Assembly (NCBI RefSeq): GCF_009827445.1 | Contig: NZ_WTYI01000001.1 | Coordinates: 310,001-374,000, forward strand | DNA length: 64,000 nucleotides | Direction: 5' to 3' | Source: Qipengyuania aquimaris | Lineage (GTDB): Bacteria > Pseudomonadota > Alphaproteobacteria > Sphingomonadales > Sphingomonadaceae | Shown here: piece after piece, positions 17,354 to 25,444 of the stretch | How the letters are laid out: each line of letters starts with the position of its first letter | Numbering within the stretch: position 1 is the first letter of the stretch | Translations under genes and position numbers: made by a program | Notes under the pieces: generated by a model | Database searches by the model: none | The model's input: the letters and a program-made list of their open reading frames with translations, nothing else | What the model was told of the DNA's origin: nothing

Positions 17354-18133
17354 TTGAAGAAAGTTCTTCTCACGACCGCTGCGGCCGCCGGCCTGATAGC
17401 TATTCCCAGCGCAGCCGCTGCGCAGGGTTCATACGTTAGCGTAACTGGCGGTTACGTATTGCCGTCGGATTCCGACAATAGCGGCGAAACCACTGCCAAT
17501 ATCGCCGCAACCGATGATTTCGGCGCCATTCCCTCGGGCACCAGCGTGGGCTGGAATACCGAGTTCGACAATGGTTTCGAAGCCAGCGGAGCCTTCGGTT
17601 ATGCAACCGAATCCGGCCTGCGGTTCGAAGGCCAGCTGTTCTACAACTCCTATGATGTCGAGACGCATAGCGGCCTCACCGTCGGGGGTGGCAATATCGA
17701 CGCCGTCGACGTCGCTGTGCTCACCCGCGGTCCCGCCGACGATGCCAACCCGACAGTTGGTGCCGTGATTGCCGATGGACAGGGCGATGTGTCGAATGTC
17801 GGCCTCTTCGGAAACGTCTACTACGACATTGGCGGTCCTGACGCGACCTTCAAGCCGTTCGTTGGTGCGGGCCTCGGCTATCAATGGACCGACGTTAATT
17901 ACCAGCCCTCGGGTGTGGACGTTGCCGATGATAGCGATGGCAGCTTCGGTTACCAGCTGATGGCTGGTGCTGGCTTCGAAGTAAGCGAAGGCCTCGATAT
18001 CTTCGCCCAGTACACCTACCGCGACAGCTTCAACGATCCGGAAGTCGAGTTGAATCTGCTTCCGGCGACTCTTGAAGTGGAAACGCAGCAGTCGATCGTC
18101 TCGCTCGGCGTGCGCTTCAATTTCGGCGGTTAA
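17354..18133 (+). CDS. Outer-membrane beta-barrel protein
   Basis: A 259-residue exported protein with a signal peptide (MKKVLLTTAAAAGLIAIPSA, cleavage near AAAQ) and alternating amphipathic strands (YVSVTGGYV, FKPFVGAGLGYQW, GYQLMAGAGFEV, LDIFAQYTYRD), ending in the terminal strand VSLGVRFNFGG with the C-terminal aromatic pattern of Omp25/OmpW-like barrels. The start is TTG at 17354, supported by GGAG seven bases upstream; no in-frame ATG precedes the signal peptide. A candidate EcfG promoter suggests induction under stress. Confidence 0.88.
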   Translation: MKKVLLTTAAAAGLIAIPSAAAAQGSYVSVTGGYVLPSDSDNSGETTANIAATDDFGAIPSGTSVGWNTEFDNGFEASGAFGYATESGLRFEGQLFYNSYDVETHSGLTVGGGNIDAVDVAVLTRGPADDANPTVGAVIADGQGDVSNVGLFGNVYYDIGGPDATFKPFVGAGLGYQWTDVNYQPSGVDVADDSDGSFGYQLMAGAGFEVSEGLDIFAQYTYRDSFNDPEVELNLLPATLEVETQQSIVSLGVRFNFGG

Positions 18134-18157
18134 AGGTCGCCTCCAAAGCTATGAGAC

Positions 18158-18180
18158 GGGCGGTCCTTCAGGGGCCGCCC
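18158..18180 (+). terminator. Possible terminator after the outer-membrane protein gene
   Basis: GGGCGG (18158-18163) and CCGCCC (18175-18180) form a stem extended to nine pairs with one wobble, 24 bases after the stop codon. The following T-tract is weak (GATTTC), so termination efficiency is uncertain. Confidence 0.5.
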
Positions 18181-18325
18181 GATTTCACATCAACCGAATT
18201 GCTCTCGAAGAGGGCTACGGCGAGAGCGAAACAAGGCCCATTTCGCGAAAGAACTTGGAATTCTCTCTCAACCAGCGTGTTCCATGTGTTCCATCCTGTC
18301 GGCAATCGGCTAGGACGGTCCTACT

Positions 18326-19441
18326 ATGAGCGATCAAGTCTACATCCGCCCCGTCGGCTTCGCGCCGGGTCCCCAATCCGAACATGGCAATGCCATCCGG
18401 CTGGCAGGGACGATGGTCTACGCCAGCCGCTTTGCCGTGATATTGCGCCGCGACGGGGAGGTCGTCGAACGGCTTCTCGCCTCGGTCGACACGATCGACG
18501 AGGTTATGGGCGCCTTGCCCGACGAAGTAGGCGCAGAGGCCGAGGCGCAATGGGCAAACCTCACCCTGGCGCATCCGCCAATGCAGCTCGGTAACCGCGC
18601 AGTCGCATTAGACCAGCCCCAGGTCATGGGCATCCTCAATGTGACGCCGGACAGCTTCAGCGACGGCGGCGAATTCATGGACAAGCCCGGCGTCCAGCGC
18701 GAGGTCGCTGCCGGCATGCTAGAGGCGGGGGCGGCGATCATCGATATCGGCGGTGAAAGCACGCGGCCGGGTGCCCAGCCGCTGTGGGAAGGCGACGAGA
18801 TCGAGCGCGTTGTTCCGGCGATCGAGGCCTGTTCCGCGATGGGGGCCGCGATCAGTATCGATACGCGCAAGGCAGCGGTCATGGAGGCCGCACTTGAAGC
18901 GGGCGCGCACCTTGTGAACGACGTCTCGGGTCTCAAGCACGATCCGCGCAGCGGAGAAGTGGTCGCTGCCGCTGGTTGCCCCGTTGTACTGATGCATGCA
19001 CCGGGAGCGGGGGGCGAAGATCTCCATGCGAACGGCGACTATGACGCGGTCGTATTTGATGTCTTCGATACCCTGCGCGCACGCCGCGACGCCGCTCTTG
19101 AGGCGGGGATCGAAGCGAAGAACATCATGCTCGATGTCGGGATCGGCTTCGGCAAATCTCTGGCCGACAATCTCGCCCTGATCAACGCCCTGCCTATGTT
19201 TCACGCGCTGGGCCACCCGCTCCTGTTCGGGGCGAGCCGCAAGCGCCTGATCGGTGCGTTGAGCAAGGAGGCGCCGGTGGAGCAACGTCTCGGTGGTAGC
19301 GTTGCCCTTGCGCTCGAGGCAATGCGGGGCGGGGCCCAGGTTTTGCGGGTGCACGACGTCCCCGAAACCGTGCAGGCGCGCAACGTCTGGCGCGGCCTCA
19401 GGGACGCCGCACTGACCGATTTCAGCGACCTGCCGGGCTAG
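18326..19441 (+). CDS. folP: Dihydropteroate synthase
   Basis: A 371-residue enzyme that joins 4-aminobenzoate to dihydropterin pyrophosphate in folate synthesis, the target of sulfonamides. The pterin-site motif [14 protein letters not shown] is at 102-115, followed by [23 protein letters not shown] and GASRKRLIG. It is about 95 residues longer at the N-terminus than E. coli FolP (about 280 residues); this extension has no known motif and may be a small extra domain common in related genera. The stop overlaps the convergent SDR gene. Confidence 0.95.
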   Translation: MSDQVYIRPVGFAPGPQSEHGNAIRLAGTMVYASRFAVILRRDGEVVERLLASVDTIDEVMGALPDEVGAEAEAQWANLTLAHPPMQLGNRAVALDQPQVMGILNVTPDSFSDGGEFMDKPGVQREVAAGMLEAGAAIIDIGGESTRPGAQPLWEGDEIERVVPAIEACSAMGAAISIDTRKAAVMEAALEAGAHLVNDVSGLKHDPRSGEVVAAAGCPVVLMHAPGAGGEDLHANGDYDAVVFDVFDTLRARRDAALEAGIEAKNIMLDVGIGFGKSLADNLALINALPMFHALGHPLLFGASRKRLIGALSKEAPVEQRLGGSVALALEAMRGGAQVLRVHDVPETVQARNVWRGLRDAALTDFSDLPG

Positions 19442-20220
19442 CTTCCCGGAGAAGCTGCCGAGCCCGCCAGTAGACCGCCGTCGAGCGTGAGCTCGCTGCC
19501 GGTCATATAGCCGCTCTCGTCGCTGGCGAGGTAGACGCAGAGCGCGGCAACCTCCTCGACCGTGCCGAAGCGCTTCAGGGGCGTATCGGCAACAAGCGCC
19601 GCCATGCGCGCATCGCGGTCGGGACCGTCGCCAAGCATCGGCTCCCAGATTTCGGTGAGGATGGCGGCAGGATGGATCGAGTTGCAGCGGATCGCCCAGC
19701 CGTTCTGCGCAGCGTAGAGCGCCACGGACTTTGAATGGTTACGCATCGCCGCCTTGCTCGCCGCATAGGCCGCGGCACCTGGAATGCCGACGAGGCCGGA
19801 ACGCGAGGACATGTTGATGATCGATCCTGCACCCTTGGCCTTCATCGCACGAAGGGCATAGCGACAACCAAGAAAGCAGCCGTCGGTGTTGACCGCATGG
19901 ACGCGATGCCATTCGGCAAGGCTGGCGTTCTCCGGATCGTGCGCGGCAGGGCCGTCCTCGAAGCCGGTGATCCCGGCGTTGTTGACCAGCACGTCGATTG
20001 CCGGAAACGCTTGTGCAAAAGCGTCCCAGTCCGCCTCGCTCGCCACGTCCAGCCGGGCGAACTCGCAGCCAAGCTCCTGAGCTGCCGTCCTACCTTCGGC
20101 GTCGTCGATATCGGTCAGCACGACGCGCGCGCCTTCGGCCTTGAAAGCTGCACAAATGGCCTTGCCGATACCGCGCGCGCCGCCGGTGACGACGCACAGT
20201 TTTTCGTTCAGTTTTTGCAT
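19438..20220 (-). CDS. Short-chain dehydrogenase/reductase (classical type)
   Basis: A 260-residue classical SDR with TGGARGIG near residue 13, NNAG, an active-site Ser in NMSSRSG, Tyr-x3-Lys in YAASK and the C-terminal GSELTLDGG. The family includes 3-oxoacyl-ACP reductases, steroid and alcohol dehydrogenases; no substrate can be named. Its upstream region carries a 10-base inverted repeat (20236-20245 / 20307-20316) whose core also occurs upstream of the neighbouring response-regulator gene, so the two may be linked in regulation. Confidence 0.88.
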   Translation of the reverse strand: MQKLNEKLCVVTGGARGIGKAICAAFKAEGARVVLTDIDDAEGRTAAQELGCEFARLDVASEADWDAFAQAFPAIDVLVNNAGITGFEDGPAAHDPENASLAEWHRVHAVNTDGCFLGCRYALRAMKAKGAGSIINMSSRSGLVGIPGAAAYAASKAAMRNHSKSVALYAAQNGWAIRCNSIHPAAILTEIWEPMLGDGPDRDARMAALVADTPLKRFGTVEEVAALCVYLASDESGYMTGSELTLDGGLLAGSAASPGS

Positions 20221-20235
20221 GGTGTTACCTCGGGA

Positions 20236-20316
20236 AATTCAGGTGCAATTCGGGCCGCGATTGCAGCCACGTGGACAGTCGTTCCGCCTCAGCGGTGTCC
20301 CTTGTTCACCTGAATT
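20236..20316. promoter_or_regulatory. Inverted repeat pair AATTCAGGTG/CACCTGAATT, candidate operator
   Basis: Perfect 10-base arms at 20236-20245 and 20307-20316 lie 61 bases apart between the response-regulator gene and the SDR gene it precedes on the minus strand. The proximal arm is 15 bases before the SDR start codon. The core CCTGAATT/AATTCAGG recurs as a second inverted pair upstream of the response regulator (21852-21886), which makes a protein-binding site more likely than a chance hairpin. Confidence 0.55.
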
Positions 20317-20349
20317 ACTCCCGTTCGGTTCGACCCGTCTTCTAGCAGA

Positions 20350-21765
20350 TCACGCAGCGTTGTCGATGCCGAGGTCGGAAAGCTTGCGATAGAGGGTCGA
20401 GCGGCCGATGCCGAGACGGCGCGCGACTTCGGTCATGCGTCCACGGTAGTGTCCGATAGCCAGGCGGATGATGTCGGCCTCTATCTCTTCCAGCGGACGC
20501 AAATTGCCGTCGTCTTGGTAGAGTAGCACGCCAAGCCCGCGGGCACGGCTTTCGCCTCTGTGCCCGTCGCCGAGCAATTCGGCCAGCTGCGGGAAGCTCT
20601 CGGCCGTGAGTGCTTCGCCATCGCAGAACACGGACGCGCGGAAGAGCACGGCCTGGAGCTGGCGAACGTTGCCGGGCCAGTCGTAGGCTTCCAGCAGCGA
20701 AAGGCCGCTATCTGCGATCGAGTGGTGCTTGAGACCCGGCTGTTCGGCGATGCGGGAGAGGAAATAGCGGGTGAGGGCGGGAATGTCGCCCAGCCGGTCG
20801 CGCAAGGGCGGGAGATAGATGCTGGTGGCGGACAATTTGTCGCGCAAAGCCTCGGAAAACTCGCCGTTCTCGATGAGGATGTCGAGAGGAACGTCGCTCG
20901 CGCCGAATACGCGGACATCGACCCTGAACCCGTGCGATGCGCCGGTCGGCCTGACTATACCGCTATCGAGCATTTCCGCGAGACGTTCCTGGATGGACAG
21001 ATCGATACGGTCGATCTCGTCCAGCATCAGTGTCCCACCGTCACAGAGCTCTATCAGGCCCACCTGCTTGTCGAATGCCCCAGGAAAGGCGCCTTTTTCG
21101 TGGCCGAAGAGAAGGGATTCGAGGGAGTTGCCCGGCATGCCTGCGCAATTCACCAGGCGTACCGGTGCCTTGGAGCGCGTCGATGCCTGGTGCATGGCAC
21201 GCAGCAGCATTTCCTTGCCGGTGCCCGTTTCGCCTTCGACAAGGACATGGCCGTGACCGCGCGCGGCGGTGGCTGCCTTGGCGAGAGCGGTGCGGAACGG
21301 CGCCGCCGTGCCCACCATGGCGTCGAAGTCCAGCACTTCGGAGAGTTTCTCCGTCATGGGCTGCAATTCGTCCTTCGGCGCTTCGCGGCGCGTCGCGCTG
21401 CGAAGGGCGGACAGGAAGCGTTCGGGAGCGATGGGCTTGATCAGGTAATCGGTTGCACCCGCCCGCATGGCTTCGACCGCCAGCAAGGGCGAAGTGCTCG
21501 CCGTCAGCATCATGACCGGAACCTTGGGGTGATCCGACTTCAGGGTGCGAATGAAGTCGCAAGCATTGTCGCCCGGCACCCACTGGTCGAGCAGGACCGC
21601 GCCGACCTGCGAGCCTTCCTTGGAGGCCAAGGTTTTCTGCGCTTCTTCGCAGCTCTCGACGACAAGCGTACGCCATCCTTCGCGCGCGGCGAGGGCGGTG
21701 ACGAGGCGGCTTTGCGCCGGCTCGTCGTCGATCAGCATGAGAAGACGGCCTTCCTGACTCGCCAT
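20350..21765 (-). CDS. NtrC-like response regulator with altered GAFTGA loop
   Basis: A 471-residue protein with an N-terminal receiver domain (acidic pocket IDDE, phospho-acceptor Asp60, Lys110), a central AAA+ domain (Walker A GETGTGKE at about 178-185, Walker B GGTLMLDE near 243-250) and a C-terminal Fis-type helix-turn-helix (MTEVARRLGIGRSTLYRKL). The loop that contacts sigma-54 reads GAFPGA at 225-230: Pro replaces the critical Thr. It may therefore act as a sigma-54-independent regulator, or as an activator with altered coupling. No sensor kinase gene adjoins. Inverted repeats with a shared core flank the gene on both sides. Confidence 0.88.
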   Translation of the reverse strand: MASQEGRLLMLIDDEPAQSRLVTALAAREGWRTLVVESCEEAQKTLASKEGSQVGAVLLDQWVPGDNACDFIRTLKSDHPKVPVMMLTASTSPLLAVEAMRAGATDYLIKPIAPERFLSALRSATRREAPKDELQPMTEKLSEVLDFDAMVGTAAPFRTALAKAATAARGHGHVLVEGETGTGKEMLLRAMHQASTRSKAPVRLVNCAGMPGNSLESLLFGHEKGAFPGAFDKQVGLIELCDGGTLMLDEIDRIDLSIQERLAEMLDSGIVRPTGASHGFRVDVRVFGASDVPLDILIENGEFSEALRDKLSATSIYLPPLRDRLGDIPALTRYFLSRIAEQPGLKHHSIADSGLSLLEAYDWPGNVRQLQAVLFRASVFCDGEALTAESFPQLAELLGDGHRGESRARGLGVLLYQDDGNLRPLEEIEADIIRLAIGHYRGRMTEVARRLGIGRSTLYRKLSDLGIDNAA

Positions 21766-21851
21766 GGTCCCGCATACTCCCTTCGGCGCGCCTGCATGAT
21801 CGCGGGCCCGCTGCCCAAGGGTCTATCGCAAATGGGTAAAGGGGCGATTAA

Positions 21852-21886
21852 GCCTGAATTTCGGCGGTGGATCGGGGAATTCAGGC
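21852..21886. promoter_or_regulatory. Inverted repeat pair GCCTGAATT/AATTCAGGC, candidate operator
   Basis: Perfect 9-base arms at 21852-21860 and 21878-21886 lie 17 bases apart in the divergent region between the response regulator (start 21765) and the transhydrogenase operon (first start 21952). The same 8-base core forms the inverted pair upstream of the SDR gene at 20236-20316. Autoregulation by the response regulator and control of the pnt operon are both possible. Confidence 0.55.
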
Positions 21887-21951
21887 ACTTGTCGAAGATT
21901 AATCAGCGTTCTAGGGGTTCGGGGAATGAGTTAACATTTGAGGGACTGAGT

Positions 21952-22077
21952 ATGGAACCGGGCAACGACATGAAAGCGCATAGCAAGACCTATGGCTCTT
22001 TCATCGGAATGCTTAAGTGGGCAATTCCCGTAATTGCGATCATCACTGCGATCGTCGTCATCCTGATCTCCGGTTGA
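21952..22077 (+). CDS. aa3-type cytochrome c oxidase subunit IV-like small protein
   Basis: A 41-residue protein with a short polar N-terminus and one transmembrane helix (LKWAIPVIAIITAIVVILIS). It matches in size, topology and position the small aa3-oxidase subunit IV proteins encoded immediately before pntAA in many alphaproteobacteria. The start could also be the second Met at 21970. It lies 11 bases before pntAA and is likely the first gene of that operon. Confidence 0.75.
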   Translation: MEPGNDMKAHSKTYGSFIGMLKWAIPVIAIITAIVVILISG

Positions 22078-22088
22078 GCGCGCACTAG

Positions 22089-23213
22089 ATGCGGATCGCT
22101 GTTCTGGCTGAGAGAGGCGCTGGCGAAAGCCGCGTCGCATTGACGCCGGAGACGGCAAAAAAGTTCATCGCACTGGGGGCCGATGTCGCGGTTGAAGAAG
22201 GCGCAGGGGTAAGCGCCTCCATCACCGACGAAGCCTATCGCGACGCCGGGGCCGAAGTGGCCACGGCGTCAAAGGTCGTGGATGGCGCCGACATCGTGCT
22301 GGGCGTGCAGGCTCCCGATGTGGCGCTGCTTGCGGGTGCGAAGCCGGGTGCGTGGGTCGCTGCGACATTCGATCCTTTCCGCGAGACAGCGCGCGTCGAA
22401 GCCTATGCCAAGGCAGGGCTGGAAGCGCTGTCGATGGAATTCATGCCGCGCATCACACGTGCGCAAAGCATGGACGTTCTCTCGAGCCAGTCGAACCTGG
22501 CGGGCTACAAGGCGGTTCTGACTGCGGCCAATGTCTACGGCCGCGCTTTCCCGATGATGATGACTGCTGCCGGTACGGTGCAAGCGGCCAAGGTCTTCGT
22601 GATGGGCGTGGGCGTTGCCGGACTTCAGGCGATCGCCACGGCCAAGCGGCTTGGCGCGCAGGTCTCGGCAACCGATGTTCGCAGTGCCACGAAAGAACAG
22701 ATCATGTCGCTCGGCGCGAAGCCGGTTTTCGTAGAGGATGTCGCTGGCATCGAAGGCGAAGGATCGGGCGGCTACGCCACAGAGATGAGCGAGGAATACC
22801 AGAAGGCACAGGCCGAGCTGGTATCCGGCCATATAGCCAAGCAGGACATCGTCATCACGACCGCCCTGATCCCAGGGCGCGATGCACCGCGCCTGATTTC
22901 GGACGCCCAGATCGCCAGCATGAAACCGGGCAGCGTCATTTTCGACCTTGCCGTGGCGCAGGGCGGAAATGTGGAAGGCTCGCAGCCCGACCAGGCTGTC
23001 GAGAAGCACGGCGTGAAGATCATCGGCTATTCGAACACGGCCGGACATCTGGCAGCCGACGCCTCGGCGCTTTTCGCCCGCAACCTCTACAACTTCCTCT
23101 CCGCCTTCTGGGACGAAGAGGCCAAGCGCCCCGTGCTGGACGAGGAAATCGGCAACGCCGTGCGCCTGACGCAAGGCGGCAAGATCGTGCACGAGAGGCT
23201 GACGACGCAGTAA
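22089..23213 (+). CDS. pntAA: NAD(P)+ transhydrogenase subunit alpha, part 1
   Basis: This 374-residue NAD(H)-binding domain I of proton-translocating transhydrogenase begins with MRIAVLAERGAGESRVALTPE; the Rossmann segment VMGVGVAGLQAIATAKRLGAQV and the RSATKEQIMSLGAK region are typical. The enzyme passes hydride between NADH and NADP+ using the proton gradient, feeding NADPH to biosynthesis and redox defence. The three-polypeptide arrangement (pntAA, pntAB, pntB) is usual in alphaproteobacteria. Confidence 0.95.
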   Translation: MRIAVLAERGAGESRVALTPETAKKFIALGADVAVEEGAGVSASITDEAYRDAGAEVATASKVVDGADIVLGVQAPDVALLAGAKPGAWVAATFDPFRETARVEAYAKAGLEALSMEFMPRITRAQSMDVLSSQSNLAGYKAVLTAANVYGRAFPMMMTAAGTVQAAKVFVMGVGVAGLQAIATAKRLGAQVSATDVRSATKEQIMSLGAKPVFVEDVAGIEGEGSGGYATEMSEEYQKAQAELVSGHIAKQDIVITTALIPGRDAPRLISDAQIASMKPGSVIFDLAVAQGGNVEGSQPDQAVEKHGVKIIGYSNTAGHLAADASALFARNLYNFLSAFWDEEAKRPVLDEEIGNAVRLTQGGKIVHERLTTQ

Positions 23214-23241
23214 TTACCTGACCCGGGGAGGGGTCACGACA

Positions 23242-23526
23242 ATGGACTTCATTTCGATCCTGTCGATCTTCGTGCTGGCGTGTTTCGTCGGCTATTACGT
23301 GGTCTGGTCGGTCACGCCCGCGCTGCATACGCCGCTGATGGCTGTGACCAATGCGATTTCCTCCGTGATCATCGTCGGCGCCCTGATCGCGGCGGCGGCG
23401 GCGAATGTGCCGGGGGCGAAGTGGCTGGGGCTGCTCGGCATCGTGCTTGCCAGTGTGAACATCTTCGGCGGGTTCGCGGTGACGGCGCGAATGCTCGCCA
23501 TGTACAAGAAGAAGGAGAAGAAGTGA
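23242..23526 (+). CDS. pntAB: NAD(P)+ transhydrogenase subunit alpha, part 2
   Basis: This 94-residue membrane part of the alpha subunit has three hydrophobic helices (about residues 4-22, 33-53 and 60-85) and a lysine-rich C-terminus. It forms part of the proton channel with PntB. GGGGAGGGG lies ahead of the ATG, and the stop overlaps the pntB start (TGATG). Confidence 0.93.
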   Translation: MDFISILSIFVLACFVGYYVVWSVTPALHTPLMAVTNAISSVIIVGALIAAAAANVPGAKWLGLLGIVLASVNIFGGFAVTARMLAMYKKKEKK

Positions 23527-25043
23527 TGCATCGCCTTCTCCTTGCTGCGCCTTTCGCGCTGCTGGCCACGCCTGCCCATGCCGCAACCGGCGAGGCCGTG
23601 AACCCTTGGGTAGCGCTCGCCTATCTCGTGTCGGGCGTGTTCTTCATCCTCGCGCTGCGCGGCCTGTCCTCGCCCGCGACGAGCCGGACGGGCAACCGCT
23701 TCGGCATGATCGGCATGCTGATCGCGGTCGTGACCACGCTGTTGACGCAAATTCCGCAGAAAACCGGCGATTTAGCGAATAGTTACGTCGGTCCCGATTT
23801 TGCCAGCCTCGGCGAAATCCTGATCGCAATTGCCATCGGCGCGATCATCGGCGTCACGATAGCCCGCCGCATCGCCATGACCGCGATGCCCGAACTGGTC
23901 GCGGCTTTTCACTCGCTCGTCGGCCTTGCCGCGGTGCTGGTGGGCTGGGCGGCCTATCTCAATCCCGGTGCCTTCGGCCTGCTGGTCGGTGATGGAATAG
24001 GCGCGGTTTCCAAGGTCGAGATGGGTCTCGGCATCGCGATCGGTGCGATCACTTTCTCCGGTTCGGTCATCGCCTTTGCGAAGCTCTCTGGCCGGATGAG
24101 CGGATCGCCGATCCTGCTGCCTGCGCGCCATGTCATCAATCTGGGCACTTTAGCTGCGATCATCGTGTTTACCGCGCTGTTCGCGATGGCCGGGCCTTCC
24201 GAGACCATGCCGCTGATCATCGCGCTGACGGTTCTGGCCTTCCTCATCGGCTTCCTGCTGATCATTCCCATCGGCGGGGCGGACATGCCGGTCGTGGTCT
24301 CGATGCTGAACAGCTATTCGGGCTGGGCGGCGGCAGCGATGGGCTTCACGCTCGGCAATACGGCGATGATCATCACCGGCGCGCTGGTCGGCTCGTCGGG
24401 TGCGATCCTGAGCTACATCATGTGCCGGGCGATGAACCGCAGCTTCATCTCGGTGATCGCAGGCGGCTTTGGCGCTGAAGACGGCGCCGGCGGGGGCGAA
24501 GCGCGCGAAGCAAGACCTTACAAGCAGGGCAGCGCAGACGATGCCGCCTTCATGCTCGAACAGGCCGAGAAGGTCATCATCATCCCGGGTTACGGAATGG
24601 CGGTGGCACAGGCACAGCACGCGCTGCGCGAAATGACCGACATTCTCGAAGAGAAGGGCGTGGACGTGAAGTTCGCGATCCACCCCGTCGCAGGCCGCAT
24701 GCCCGGGCACATGAACGTGCTCCTCGCCGAAGCCAGCGTAGATTACGACAAGGTTTTCGAGCTGGAGGATATCAACAGCGAGTTCGCGCAGGCCGATGTC
24801 GCCTTCATCATCGGCGCGAACGACGTGGTGAACCCGGCGGCGAAGACCGACAAGTCCTCGCCCATCTACGGCATGCCCGTGTTCGACGTCGACAAGGCCA
24901 AGCAGGTCTTCTTCATCAAGCGTTCGATGGGCGGCGTGGGCTATGCCGGGGTCGACAACGATGTCTTCTACATGGACCAGACCATGATGCTGCTTTCCGA
25001 TGCGAAGAAGATGGTCGAGGAAATCGTGAAGGCGCTCGATTAA
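23526..25043 (+). CDS. pntB: NAD(P)+ transhydrogenase subunit beta
   Basis: A 505-residue protein with about eight or nine membrane helices followed by the NADP(H)-binding domain III (IIPGYGMAVAQAQHAL, HPVAGRMPGHMNVLLAEA, IGANDVVNPAA, KRSMGGVGYAGVDN). The N-terminus carries an extra 20 or so residues resembling a signal peptide (RLLLAAPFALLATPAHAATG) ahead of the usual first helix. The ATG at 23526 overlaps the pntAB stop; an internal start would remove this extension. Confidence 0.95.
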   Translation: MHRLLLAAPFALLATPAHAATGEAVNPWVALAYLVSGVFFILALRGLSSPATSRTGNRFGMIGMLIAVVTTLLTQIPQKTGDLANSYVGPDFASLGEILIAIAIGAIIGVTIARRIAMTAMPELVAAFHSLVGLAAVLVGWAAYLNPGAFGLLVGDGIGAVSKVEMGLGIAIGAITFSGSVIAFAKLSGRMSGSPILLPARHVINLGTLAAIIVFTALFAMAGPSETMPLIIALTVLAFLIGFLLIIPIGGADMPVVVSMLNSYSGWAAAAMGFTLGNTAMIITGALVGSSGAILSYIMCRAMNRSFISVIAGGFGAEDGAGGGEAREARPYKQGSADDAAFMLEQAEKVIIIPGYGMAVAQAQHALREMTDILEEKGVDVKFAIHPVAGRMPGHMNVLLAEASVDYDKVFELEDINSEFAQADVAFIIGANDVVNPAAKTDKSSPIYGMPVFDVDKAKQVFFIKRSMGGVGYAGVDNDVFYMDQTMMLLSDAKKMVEEIVKALD

Positions 25044-25046
25044 CCC

Positions 25047-25388
25047 ATGCGCAAGGCAATCATCGGCATCGCCCTGGTGGCGATCCTCGGCTTTTTTGCC
25101 TGGGGCTATTTCGGCGGGATCGAACGCGTCACGGCGGGGCGCATCGAAAGCGTGCTGGTGGACAAGGGTATCTCACCGCCCGTCGCGGCCTGCATGGGCA
25201 CCCGTATGGCGGAACGCCTGTCGCTCAACCAATTGCGCAAGCTGGAAAACCTCCAGGCGCGCGACGGCGAGAGCGCGGTGCCGCTCACTATGGCCGAATT
25301 CCTCGAGCGCCTGCGCCGCGTAGACGACCCCGAAGCGATCGAGGTCGTCGGCACCTCGGCGGCAATCTGCTCGTTCACGACGCGTTAG
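25047..25388 (+). CDS. Small exported or membrane-anchored protein, unknown
   Basis: A 113-residue protein with an N-terminal hydrophobic helix (AIIGIALVAILGFFAWGYF) and a mostly helical remainder; two cysteines (CMGTRM and the near-terminal CSFTTR) could form a periplasmic disulfide. It starts four bases after the pntB stop, so it is probably cotranscribed with the transhydrogenase genes. I do not recognise the family. Confidence 0.7.
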   Translation: MRKAIIGIALVAILGFFAWGYFGGIERVTAGRIESVLVDKGISPPVAACMGTRMAERLSLNQLRKLENLQARDGESAVPLTMAEFLERLRRVDDPEAIEVVGTSAAICSFTTR

Positions 25389-25444
25389 AGACGCTTGCAA
25401 TAGCTCCCGATAGCGGCACTATGTGGGCCGAGAGGGAGACACTT

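Noticed and set aside
17089-17373. A minus-strand open frame in the 17.0-17.35 kb gap
   Set aside because: It overlaps the start of the outer-membrane protein gene and has no family features.
20560-22077. A 505-codon plus-strand frame ending with the small oxidase subunit
   Set aside because: All but the last 41 codons are antisense to the response regulator; only the terminal small protein is real.
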